From NCBI RefSeq assembly GCF_005221325.1, contig NZ_CP039888.1:1116001-1180000 (forward strand): 64,000 bases of DNA. The letters are read 5' to 3'. Positions 1 through 8,000 of the stretch are shown here, in pieces (the stretch's first letter is position 1; each line of letters opens with the position of its first letter). The notes beneath the pieces are model-generated. The model saw only the letters and a list, made by a program, of their open reading frames with translations, was not told the DNA's origin and did not search any database. Origin of the DNA: Agrobacterium tumefaciens (GTDB lineage Bacteria > Pseudomonadota > Alphaproteobacteria > Rhizobiales > Rhizobiaceae). The translations under genes were made by a program, and so were the position numbers.

Positions 1-471
1 GTGCAGCATGGTACGGCGGCCGGCAAGATCAAGGTCGATCTGCCGGTTGCCGGCAAAACGGGCACCACCAATGATGAAAAGGACGCCTGGTTCGTCGGTT
101 ACACGCCGGACATGGTTGCCGGCCTTTATATCGGCTTTGACTCTCCCGCACCGCTCGGTCGCGGCGGCACGGGTGGTTCGCTGTCGGCGCCGATCTTCGG
201 TGAATTCATCGCCGATGCGGCCAAGCATCTGGAGCCGAGCAAGTTCATTGTTCCTGCTGGCATGAACTTCGTCGCCGTCAACCGCAAGACGGGCATGGCG
301 GCGGCTGAAGGCGAACCGGACACGATCATGGAAGCCTTCAAACCCGGCACGGGTCCGGCTTCCACCTTCTCGGTGATCGGTGCGGAAGGCTACATGTCGC
401 AGGAAGACATTCTGAAGACTTCGCCGCAGGCGCAGCAGGCCATCACCGGCGGTGGCGGCGGTCTTTATTGA
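1..471 (+). CDS. mrcA: Penicillin-binding protein 1A, C-terminal fragment
   Basis: This is the end of a class A penicillin-binding protein, a periplasmic enzyme anchored in the inner membrane that polymerises and cross-links peptidoglycan. The reading frame is open from base 1, so the transglycosylase domain and most of the transpeptidase domain lie outside the window. The fragment keeps the transpeptidase KTG box (AGKTGTT, about residues 18-24), followed by a DAWFVGYTPD segment typical of these proteins, and ends in a glycine-rich tail. The GTG at base 1 is not a credible start. The family is clear; PBP1A (mrcA/ponA) as the specific member is inferred from the tail and from its position ahead of prfB. 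Confidence 0.88.
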   Translation: MQHGTAAGKIKVDLPVAGKTGTTNDEKDAWFVGYTPDMVAGLYIGFDSPAPLGRGGTGGSLSAPIFGEFIADAAKHLEPSKFIVPAGMNFVAVNRKTGMAAAEGEPDTIMEAFKPGTGPASTFSVIGAEGYMSQEDILKTSPQAQQAITGGGGGLY

Positions 472-491
472 TCTCAAGTTCCGGGATCATC

Positions 492-523
492 GGGGGGCGT
501 GGGTCTTTACATCCGCGCCCCCC
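492..523 (+). terminator. GC-rich hairpin after the PBP gene
   Basis: GGGGGGCG at 492-499 pairs with CGCCCCCC at 516-523 around a 16-base loop, 20 bases after the PBP stop codon. The trailing sequence is only moderately T-rich, so termination is plausible but not certain. Confidence 0.45.
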
Positions 524-570
524 GCATTTATTTGAGCAGCAAGTTTCAATGAAGGCGAAGAACCAGCGAA

Positions 571-1702
571 ATGCGCAATGAAATCGTGAACGTAGTCGAC
601 GAAATCAAGCAGGCCATAAGCCTGCTGAGGAGGCATCTTTGACTGGGACCAGGCGATAAGACGACTGGACTGGTTGAATAACAAGGCAGAGGACCCGACC
701 CTCTGGAACGATGCCTCCGAGGCCCAGAAGCTGATGCGCGAACGCCAGCAGCTGGATGACAGCATCAACGGCGTCAAGGCCCTGGAGCAGCAGCTCAAGG
801 ATAACATCGAGCTGATCGAACTCGGCGAGATGGAAGGCGACGACGAGATCGTCAAGGACGCCGAAGATGCGCTGAAGGCGCTGAGAAGCGAGGCGAACCG
901 CCGTCAGGTGGAGGCCATGCTTTCCGGCGAGGCCGACAGCAACGACACCTATGTGGAAGTGCATTCCGGCGCAGGCGGCACCGAAAGCCAGGATTGGGCG
1001 AACATGCTGCTGCGCATGTACACCCGCTGGGCCGAGCGTCAGGGCTTCAAGGTAGAAGTTCTCGAAATCCACGATGGCGATGAGGCGGGCATCAAGTCGG
1101 CCACGATCCTGGTCAAGGGCCATAACGCCTTCGGCTGGATGAAGACGGAATCAGGCGTGCACCGCCTCGTTCGCATCTCGCCCTATGACAGCAATGCCCG
1201 GCGTCACACCTCGTTTTCTTCCATCTGGGTCTATCCGGTGGTCGATGATTCGATCCAGATCGACATCAATGAAAGCGATTGCCGCATCGATACCTATCGT
1301 TCCTCAGGCGCGGGCGGACAGCACGTCAACACCACCGACTCGGCCGTGCGTATCACGCATATTCCGACCGGTATCGCCGTCGCCTGCCAGCAGGAGCGCT
1401 CCCAGCACAAGAACCGCGCCAAGGCGTGGGACATGCTGCGCGCCCGTCTCTATGAGGTGGAACTGCAAAAGCGGGAAGAGGCGGCAAATGCGCAGGCCGC
1501 ATCCAAGACCGATATCGGCTGGGGCCACCAGATCCGCTCCTACGTTCTGCAGCCTTATCAGCTGGTCAAGGATCTGCGCACCGGCGTGGAAAGCACTGCG
1601 CCAGGCAACGTGCTGGACGGTGACCTGAACGAGTTCATGGAAGCCGCACTCGCCCATCGCATCAGCGGCGGCGCGGATGTGGAAGTCTCGGATATCGATT
1701 AA
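571..1702 (+). CDS. prfB: Peptide chain release factor 2 (programmed +1 frameshift)
   Basis: RF2 reads UGA and UAA stop codons and triggers peptide release. The gene is in two frames. ATG at 571 opens 23 codons ending CTT-TGA (637-642). A +1 slip at CTT skips T640 and continues GAC-TGG-GAC at 641 to the stop at 1700-1702, giving a 376-residue product; E. coli RF2 is 365. The catalytic GGQ is at residues 248-250. The stop-codon recognition motif reads SPY (203-205), where E. coli has SPF. A later ATG at 674 would remove the conserved N-terminal helix and is not the natural start. The gene lies about 100 bases after the PBP gene and ends at a strong hairpin terminator. Confidence 0.95.
628..643 (+). 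promoter_or_regulatory. prfB: RF2 autoregulatory +1 frameshift site
   Basis: AGGAGG (628-633), a Shine-Dalgarno-like sequence, lies three bases ahead of the slippery CTT (637-639). CTT is followed by an in-frame TGA and a C (640-643), a poor termination context. The spacing matches the E. coli prfB site, AGGGGG-TAT-CTT-TGA-C. Low RF2 makes the ribosome pause at UGA and slip +1, producing full-length RF2; ample RF2 terminates there. Confidence 0.95.
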
Positions 1703-1731
1703 GACGCCCCGGCGCGTCGATTTGAAAATTA

Positions 1732-1761
1732 CCCCTCGCAAACCGATTGCGAGGGGTTTTT
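1732..1761 (+). terminator. Rho-independent terminator of prfB
   Basis: CCCCTCGCAA (1732-1741) pairs perfectly with TTGCGAGGGG (1747-1756) around a 5-base loop, followed by TTTTT. It ends 15 bases before the next start codon, so it sits against that gene's ribosome binding site. Confidence 0.9.
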
Positions 1762-1776
1762 CGTTGGAGGACAAGC

Positions 1777-2247
1777 ATGAAACAGGCGCTTTATATCGTT
1801 GATGTCCAGCCGAGCTTCAATCCGCCGGCCTCGCTGGTGGCGGAGATATCCGCGCTTGCCAGAACCATGCCCAGCATCGCCACCGTCGAACGCCATGATG
1901 AAAGCGTAACACCCTTTGAACGGCAACTGGGATGGAAACCGGGCAGGGATGATGTGTCGCTAGTGCCGGCAGACCGCGTATTCATCAAACACGGTTACGG
2001 ACCACCCCGGGAGGTGATCGATCACCTCCTGTCCCTGAAACTCGACCGGGTGCTGGTCTGCGGCATTCAGGCCGATACCTGCGTGCTGGCGGCCGGTTTT
2101 GCCCTGTTCGATGCGGGGCTGCATCCCACGCTTCTGCCGTGGCTGACGGTGGGCTCCAGCCTCGACCGCAGCGGTGAACTCGGCGCGAGATTATGGAAGC
2201 ATCATTTCGGAGCGGTTATCACCGGGCCGCATGGGCTGTACGACTAG
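1777..2247 (+). CDS. Isochorismatase-like cysteine hydrolase
   Basis: This 156-residue protein has the isochorismatase/nicotinamidase-like fold of small cysteine hydrolases. The expected catalytic triad is visible: Asp9 in IVDVQPSF, Lys71 in FIKHGYG and Cys102 in CGIQADTCVLA. The substrate cannot be told from sequence; relatives act on nicotinamide, ureidoacrylate, N-carbamoyl compounds or isochorismate. The ATG at 1777 is preceded by TTGGAGGACAAGC, a good ribosome binding site, and is preferred to an in-frame GTG or ATG further upstream, which would lie inside the prfB terminator. The gene appears to be monocistronic. Confidence 0.85.
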   Translation: MKQALYIVDVQPSFNPPASLVAEISALARTMPSIATVERHDESVTPFERQLGWKPGRDDVSLVPADRVFIKHGYGPPREVIDHLLSLKLDRVLVCGIQADTCVLAAGFALFDAGLHPTLLPWLTVGSSLDRSGELGARLWKHHFGAVITGPHGLYD

Positions 2248-2308
2248 AGTATTCCGGCACACCTGTTAGGGGTGTCCAGAGGCCGCTTTGGACTGGCATT
2301 TTCCTCTC

Positions 2309-2423
2309 CCGTCATACCGGCCTTGAGCCGGTATCCAGTCGACGCGCGTCGGCGCGGCGGGAAAAATTCCTTCAGCCCAAGGACTTGGGCTGGCTAGATT
2401 CCGGCTCAGGGCCGGAATGACGG
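2309..2423 (+). repeat. RIME-like 115-bp mosaic intergenic repeat, intact copy
   Basis: The element begins CCGTCATACCGGC and ends with the related inverted sequence GCCGGAATGACGG. Inside are four palindromic blocks: an ACCGG-CTTGAG-CCGGT hairpin (2315-2332), a CG-rich block, GCCCAAG-GA-CTTGGGC (about 2376-2391) and TTCCGGC-TCAGG-GCCGGAA. The same block order recurs around the IS110 element at 32086-33337. This fits the Rhizobium-specific intergenic mosaic elements (about 108 bp, two large palindromes) known from rhizobia. No protein is expected here. Confidence 0.82.
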
Positions 2424-2448
2424 AAGAGAATGAACCCGCAATACCGGG

Positions 2449-2949
2449 TTAGTTCGACGCTTTCTCGACCTTCATCTCACCCAGTTCGTCGATCAGGATC
2501 GTCCAGCTTTCCGCTTCCTTGGCCATCGGGTCCGTTTTCAGATAAACGGTCACGAACAGGCCGGGTGAGGCGGGGGCGCCATTTGAGCTTTCGGGACGGA
2601 TATCCGTGACATAGGACTTCATCTGGCTGAATTCTTCCAGCTCAATATTTTCGAGAAGGTTCGGTCCGTCGGCGGTAAAGACGATACGCTGCAGGTAGAT
2701 TTTCGCCGTACCGTCGTCCTGGCGGATTGCAATGACCTTGTAATAGCCCCGTGTGGGCGAGGCAGGCGGCGGCCGCAATTGTCCGTCAGTGCCTTTTACC
2801 GGCTCAAGGCTCCGGTCTTCCCACATGCCGCTGCTGACGACGAATATGGCGGAAACGGGCAGCGTGTCGATCGCCTGCGTCTGCGCCCGCGCGGGCAAGA
2901 CGGCCGTGGCGAAAAGCAGAGCAGCGAGGAGCGATTTTTTGACGTGCAT
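2449..2949 (-). CDS. Hypothetical exported protein
   Basis: I do not recognise a named family. The 166-residue product starts MHVKKSLLAALLFATAVLPARAQ, a typical signal peptide with predicted cleavage after ARA, so the mature protein should be periplasmic. The rest is a small beta-rich-looking domain with no cysteine and no obvious catalytic motif. It starts 19 bases after the nadK stop codon on the same strand, so the two are probably co-transcribed. Function is unknown. Confidence 0.72.
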   Translation of the reverse strand: MHVKKSLLAALLFATAVLPARAQTQAIDTLPVSAIFVVSSGMWEDRSLEPVKGTDGQLRPPPASPTRGYYKVIAIRQDDGTAKIYLQRIVFTADGPNLLENIELEEFSQMKSYVTDIRPESSNGAPASPGLFVTVYLKTDPMAKEAESWTILIDELGEMKVEKASN

Positions 2950-2968
2950 GGCAATCGTGGTGGTTGGT

Positions 2969-3742
2969 TTAATTGTTGAACTGTTCGGCCAGAACCCGGT
3001 CCGACCATGAACGATCCGGATCCGAGAGAATTTTCGCCGTCCTGTCCTGCGATTGTGCGATCCTGACGTGACGAACGGATTTCACCTCGGTGTGATCGGC
3101 CACCGCATTCACAGGACGCTTGTCGCGCTCCAGGACATGAATATCGACGGTTACCTTATTCGGCAAAAGCGCGCCGCGCCAGCGTCGTGGCCGGAAAGCG
3201 CTGACCGGGGTCAGCGCCAGAAGCGGTGATTCAAGCGGCAGGATCGGCCCATGGGCGGAGAAATTGTAAGCCGTCGATCCCGCAGGGGTCGCCACCATCA
3301 TGCCATCGCAGATCAGCTCCTCCAGCCGCACCTTGCCATCCACCTCGACACGCAGCTTGGCTGCCTGATGCGACTGACGAAACAGGCTGACTTCGTTCAT
3401 TGCGAGCGCGGTAAACTCGTCGCCGTCGGAATCCGTCGTCGTCATGCGCAAAGGATGGAAATCATTGCCACTCGCCACCGCGATGCGCTGGGTGAGGCCT
3501 TCCACCCGGTAGTCATTCATCAGGAAACCGACGGACCCCCGGTTCATGCCATAGACACGCTTGCCGGAATTCATCGTTTCGTTGAGGATTTGCAGCATGA
3601 AACCGTCGCCGCCGAGTGCAACGATCACATCAGCCTCTTCGAACGGCGTATCATCATAGACGGCTTTCAGCTCGTTCAGCGCCGTCTGAGCCTCCTCGGT
3701 TGGGGAGGCAACGAAGGACAGTGAATAGGTAGAATGCGACAT
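2969..3742 (-). CDS. nadK: NAD kinase
   Basis: NadK phosphorylates NAD+ to NADP+ using ATP or polyphosphate, and is the only route to NADP in most bacteria. The 257-residue protein carries the GGDG nucleotide-binding motif (VALGGDGF) and the conserved block around MNRGSVGFLMN, NEV, and CDGMMVATPAGSTAYNFSAHGPI. The ATG at 3742 follows GAGGGAAGCGA, a good ribosome binding site. Longer in-frame extensions to 3976 are arginine-rich and not conserved-looking, so they were rejected. The exported-protein gene follows directly. Confidence 0.94.
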   Translation of the reverse strand: MSHSTYSLSFVASPTEEAQTALNELKAVYDDTPFEEADVIVALGGDGFMLQILNETMNSGKRVYGMNRGSVGFLMNDYRVEGLTQRIAVASGNDFHPLRMTTTDSDGDEFTALAMNEVSLFRQSHQAAKLRVEVDGKVRLEELICDGMMVATPAGSTAYNFSAHGPILPLESPLLALTPVSAFRPRRWRGALLPNKVTVDIHVLERDKRPVNAVADHTEVKSVRHVRIAQSQDRTAKILSDPDRSWSDRVLAEQFNN

Positions 3743-4046
3743 TCGCTTCCCTCGACAGCGGCACAAACCGGAACCGGCCCGCGCAGGACGCTGTAAACCG
3801 TTGAAGCGGCTCGAAATCTTCAAACCTCGCCCAAGAGGTAGACGACAAACCGCCAGACGCATCCTTGGTACATGAAGACGGCGGCAGGCGACAAGGCCTT
3901 TCGCACCGCCAGGCGTTCCGTTGCGACGGGCCTTGCTGTTCCGGTCCACAGCTTCTTGATTTGCGCCCGCCGACAAGGGTTGCGATGCGGGGCGACGTGA
4001 TGCAGTTTGCCAAAGCAGCCGGAATGACGAGTGGCAGGAGACGGAT
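3743..4046. other. Intergenic region between nadK and the PhzF gene
   Basis: These 304 bases separate divergent genes and should hold both promoters. I see no convincing open reading frame. A 12-base piece at about 4018-4030 (GCCGGAATGACG) resembles the end of the RIME-like repeat, but it is too short to call a copy. Confidence 0.5.
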
Positions 4047-4964
4047 GTGGCGCTGAACTACGATATCTATGATGTCTTTACCGAGACGAAAATGGCGGGA
4101 AATCCGTTGGCGGTCATGTATGACGCCGATGATCTTTCCCAGGATACGATGCAGGCGATTGCGCGGGAAATGAACCTCTCCGAGACGGTTTTCATCAACC
4201 GCTCCAGCAATCCGTCACATGCGGCTTCGCTGCGCATCTTCACGCCGTCAGGCGAATTGCCCTTCGCCGGCCATCCGACCGTTGGTGCGGCAGTCGCCAT
4301 TGCCGAGCGCAATCGCGGCGAGGGTGATGACGATATCGATATGGTCTGCGTGCTGGAAGAGAAGGTGGGTCCGGTGCGCTGCGCGGTGAAGATGCGCGCC
4401 GGCGCCGTCAGCTTCGCGGAATTCGACCTGCCGCGCAAATCCTCCCGTGTCGAGTTGCCGCTCAATCACGCCGCACTCGCCGATGCGCTTGGCGTCAGTG
4501 AGGGGCATCTAGGCTTCGAGAATCATGTGCCCTCGATCTGGACCGCCGGCGTGCCTTTCCTGCTGGTGCCGATGCACAATATCGCCGCCGTGCGCGACAT
4601 GGATTTCGACGCCAATCTGTGGCTGCGCACCGCGCCGCTGGTCGAGGGGCGCCTGACGGCGGCCTATATCTACTGTCGCGGTGGCGTCAATCACGCGGCG
4701 AAGTTCCATGCCCGCATGTTCTCCCCGGAAATGGGGATTGCGGAAGACCCGGCCACCGGTTCCGCGGTCGCCGCCCTTTCCGGCGCCATCCACCATTTCG
4801 ACGGGCTGCCGGACGGCCACCATCCGCTCCTGATAGAGCAGGGCGTGGAGATGGAAAGACCATCCCACATCCACTTGCGCATGGACATCAAGGACAACGA
4901 AATCGCCCGCGCCCGCATTGGCGGTCATGCGGTGCGGGTTGCGTCGGGCACGTTCGAGATTTGA
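4047..4964 (+). CDS. PhzF-family isomerase
   Basis: The 305-residue protein belongs to the PhzF/diaminopimelate-epimerase-like fold, whose members isomerise small acids; PhzF itself acts in phenazine synthesis. Hallmarks are YDVFTETKMAGNPLAV at the N-terminus, NLSETVF with the catalytic glutamate, FTPSGELPFAGHPTVGAA, and the second-half EDPATGSAVAALSG. No phenazine genes are nearby, so the true substrate is unknown. The start is GTG at 4047, eight bases after AGGAG; the overlapping ATG at 4045 runs straight into a stop. Confidence 0.88.
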   Translation: MALNYDIYDVFTETKMAGNPLAVMYDADDLSQDTMQAIAREMNLSETVFINRSSNPSHAASLRIFTPSGELPFAGHPTVGAAVAIAERNRGEGDDDIDMVCVLEEKVGPVRCAVKMRAGAVSFAEFDLPRKSSRVELPLNHAALADALGVSEGHLGFENHVPSIWTAGVPFLLVPMHNIAAVRDMDFDANLWLRTAPLVEGRLTAAYIYCRGGVNHAAKFHARMFSPEMGIAEDPATGSAVAALSGAIHHFDGLPDGHHPLLIEQGVEMERPSHIHLRMDIKDNEIARARIGGHAVRVASGTFEI

Positions 4965-5028
4965 TTTAAACGTAACAGGATAAGTTCGCCTCGTTGAAGC
5001 GCGACGAAATTGCCAGCAAGCTCAAAGA

Positions 5029-5054
5029 AAAACCCCGGTCAAGACCGGGGTTTT
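5029..5054. terminator. Bidirectional terminator between the PhzF gene and gpr
   Basis: AAAACCCCGGT (5029-5039) pairs with ACCGGGGTTTT (5044-5054) around CAAG. The A-run and T-run make it usable from both strands, which suits two convergent genes. Confidence 0.9.
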
Positions 5055-5075
5055 GTCATTTCAGCACGATTTATT

Positions 5076-8000
5076 TCAATTAAACCGGCCCGCCGCATGG
5101 GCAAGCATCGTATAGACCTTGCCGGTATCCGAGGTGAGATAGGACTGGGTGACGCTCCGGTCGCGGTCGGTGCGGGCCACGTCGGCGAGCAGCTTCTCGA
5201 AATCGGTGATGTAGCGGTCCACGGCGGTGCGGAACTCGGCTTCCCGTTCATATTTGCGCTTGATCTCGTCAAACGTCGTCTGGCCCTTCAGCGTGTAGAG
5301 GCGGCGGGTGAAGACGTCTCGCTCGCCGCGCTGGTAGCGCCGCCACAGTTCCACGGAGGCATCGTGATCGATGGCGCGGGCGATATCCACCGAAAGTGAA
5401 TTCAGCGATTCCACCATGTGGCGGGGATTGCGGGTGTCGGCCGCACGGGTGGGCTGCTGCTCGGTGCTGGCGCGCGGTGTGGATGCTGCTGGCGTCTCCT
5501 GGGATGCGCCGCGCAGGAGATCGCTGATCCAGCCGCCACCTTCTTCCCGGCGTCCGGCCGGGTTGGTTGCGACCGGCTGTGCCGGGGCGGGCGCCTGACG
5601 GTTTTCGACCTGGCGGTTCTCAAGCGGCAGTGTGCCACGCAATGCGGGGGCAGGCTGCGGCTGCGCCGGGCGCTGCTGCACCGGAGCTGTTGCCGCCGGC
5701 CGCGGACGCGGTTCGACGCGGCGTTCTGCGGCTGGCTGGGTTGCAGCGATGGCGCGGGCCACGGGTTCGGACACTTCCATCTGGTGGGTCGAACGACCGA
5801 CGAGCTGCGAAATATCCTGCAGGGCCTTAATCTGTTCGGAAACGGCGCGGCGCATGGCGGCCGCACTTTCCTTGGCTTCTTCCGGCAGGTCAAATGCACC
5901 ACGCTTCAGTTCGGCGCGGGTTGCATCCAGTTCGCGGCGGATATCGTGGCTGGAGCGGCGGATTTCGTCCGTCGCACCGGCAAAGCGGCTGACGGCCTCC
6001 TCAACGGCCTGACGCAGTGTCTCCTTGAGGTTGGCTGCGGCCGCATTGGACTTTTCGGAAGCACTGCCCAGAAGGTTGTCGACTTCAGAGAGCGAGGATT
6101 CGACACCGCCGCGCAGGCGGTTGACCAGTTCGTCGGAATATTTCTGGGCATCGGAGAGCGTGCTTTCGATCGAGCGGCTGGCATCCTGACCGGCGGAGAG
6201 CAGGGCGCCCCGCATTGTCTGTGCCGCCGAGCGGGCGCGCTGCTCCGTCTCGTCGAGCGAGCGGCCGATATCGGAGAAGGAGGCCTGCAGATTGTCACGC
6301 AGATTACCCGCGACATTCTGCGAACGCTCTTCGGCCTCGTTAAGGGTGTTCTCCACCACGCCAACGACGTTGCGCATGGCGCTTTCGATTTCTTCGGAGC
6401 GCTTGACGAGGCCGACCGACAGGCTGCGCAGCGCATCCTGACGCTCTTCCAGCGTGCCGACGAGGCTCGACTGCGCGGCGTTGAGCAGCTCGGACGCCTG
6501 GCTCAGCACCTTCGAATGTTCCTCGAAGCGGCCGACGATACCGGCGACCTGCGCCAGCGTCTGGCCGGAAATATTCGACAGGCGGTCGATCTTTCCTTCC
6601 AGCAGACGGCTGGAGCTGGAGACCATGTCCGCCGCCTGCGAGGCAGATTCGGAGAAGCGGGTCGCAGAGGCGTTCAGTGCTTCATCGGCCGCGCCGAAGC
6701 CCTGAGCGGCACGTTCCACGGCGGAGTTGAAGTTGGTTGCCGACTGCTCGACGATCTCGGCCATGCTGTTATGGGTCTGCGACAGCATATCCGTGCTCTG
6801 GCGGGTGGCGGCAACAAGCTTGTTGGCCGCATCGCTGCTCGAGCGGGCATATTTCTCGATACCCTCTTCGACGGCATCCGCCATGGCGGTATGGGTCTGC
6901 GATAACATGTCGGTGCTCTGGCGGGTGGCCGCAACGAGCTTGCTTGCCGCATCCGTGCCGGCGTTGGCGTAATCGCTGATCGCCTGTTCCACCATGCCGA
7001 CCATGCCGCTGTTGCTCTGCGACAGAAGTTCTGCGCTCTGCTGGGCGGCGGAAACGATCTTTTCGGCGGCCTCGCGGCCGATGGTGGCATATTCGTCGAC
7101 GACGGGCTTCGCCTTCTCCTCGATCAGGCGCGACAGTTCGGCAGAACGGCTGGCCAGCATTGAGTTGAGTTCGCGGGTCCGGTTGTCCAGTGCCGAGCGG
7201 ATGGATTCGCCGCGTGCGTCGAGGGCGGATTCGACGCCCGTCAGCGTTTCGGAGATGACGCCGACCTGTGAGCGGACGACGGCTTCAGCTTCGGCCACCT
7301 TGTTGACGATGATGTTGCCCGCTTCGGAGAAGGTTTGGGCGACGGCGGCGGCTTGGCCGGAGAGGCGTGTCTGCGCATCGGAAATGCGATTGACGATCTC
7401 GCCGGAACGTTCCTCGATGGCCTTGGTGAAGGCTTCGTTCTGCGCCTGCACCTGTTCGGCGAATTCCGAACCGGATTTCGACAGCAGGGCAGAGGAGCGA
7501 GCCGCTTCATCGCCGATGTTCTGGGTGGCGGAGACAACGGCGCCGCGCAGGCTGACTGCGAGATCGCTCGCCTTGCCTTCAATGGTGCGGTTGACGTTTT
7601 CGAGGCCGATCGTCAGCGCCCGGTCCATGGTGCCGAGGCGTTCGTCGATACGGGCCGTGCCGGCATCGAAGGTTTCGGCCAGACGGCTGGTGCGGTTTTC
7701 GAACGTGTCTGCGACGCGTGTCGTCTGCTCGTCCAGAATGCCGGTGATGCGCTCGGCGGCCTCGTCGCTGGTACGGGCGAACACGGCCGTCTTGTCTTCC
7801 AGCGCGTCGGCGAAGCGGCGTCCGGCATCTTCGATCGAACTGTTGACGTTGGCCAGATCGCCGCCGACGCGGATCTGCAGGGCGTCGAGCGAGGTCTCGA
7901 TGCGGGCGCCGGTCTCATCGAGGCGGGTGGTGACATTGCCGATCGAGGTTTCGATACGGGAGGAGAGGGCGTCGGTCGCCCCGCCGATTTCGCGGGCGGC

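Noticed and set aside
2193-2420. A 75-codon frame across the end of the hydrolase gene and the repeat.
   Set aside because: It is a readthrough of the palindromic repeat; such frames are common in RIME-like elements.
4018-4030. GCCGGAATGACG as another copy of the RIME-like repeat.
   Set aside because: Only 12 bases match and none of the internal palindromes are present.
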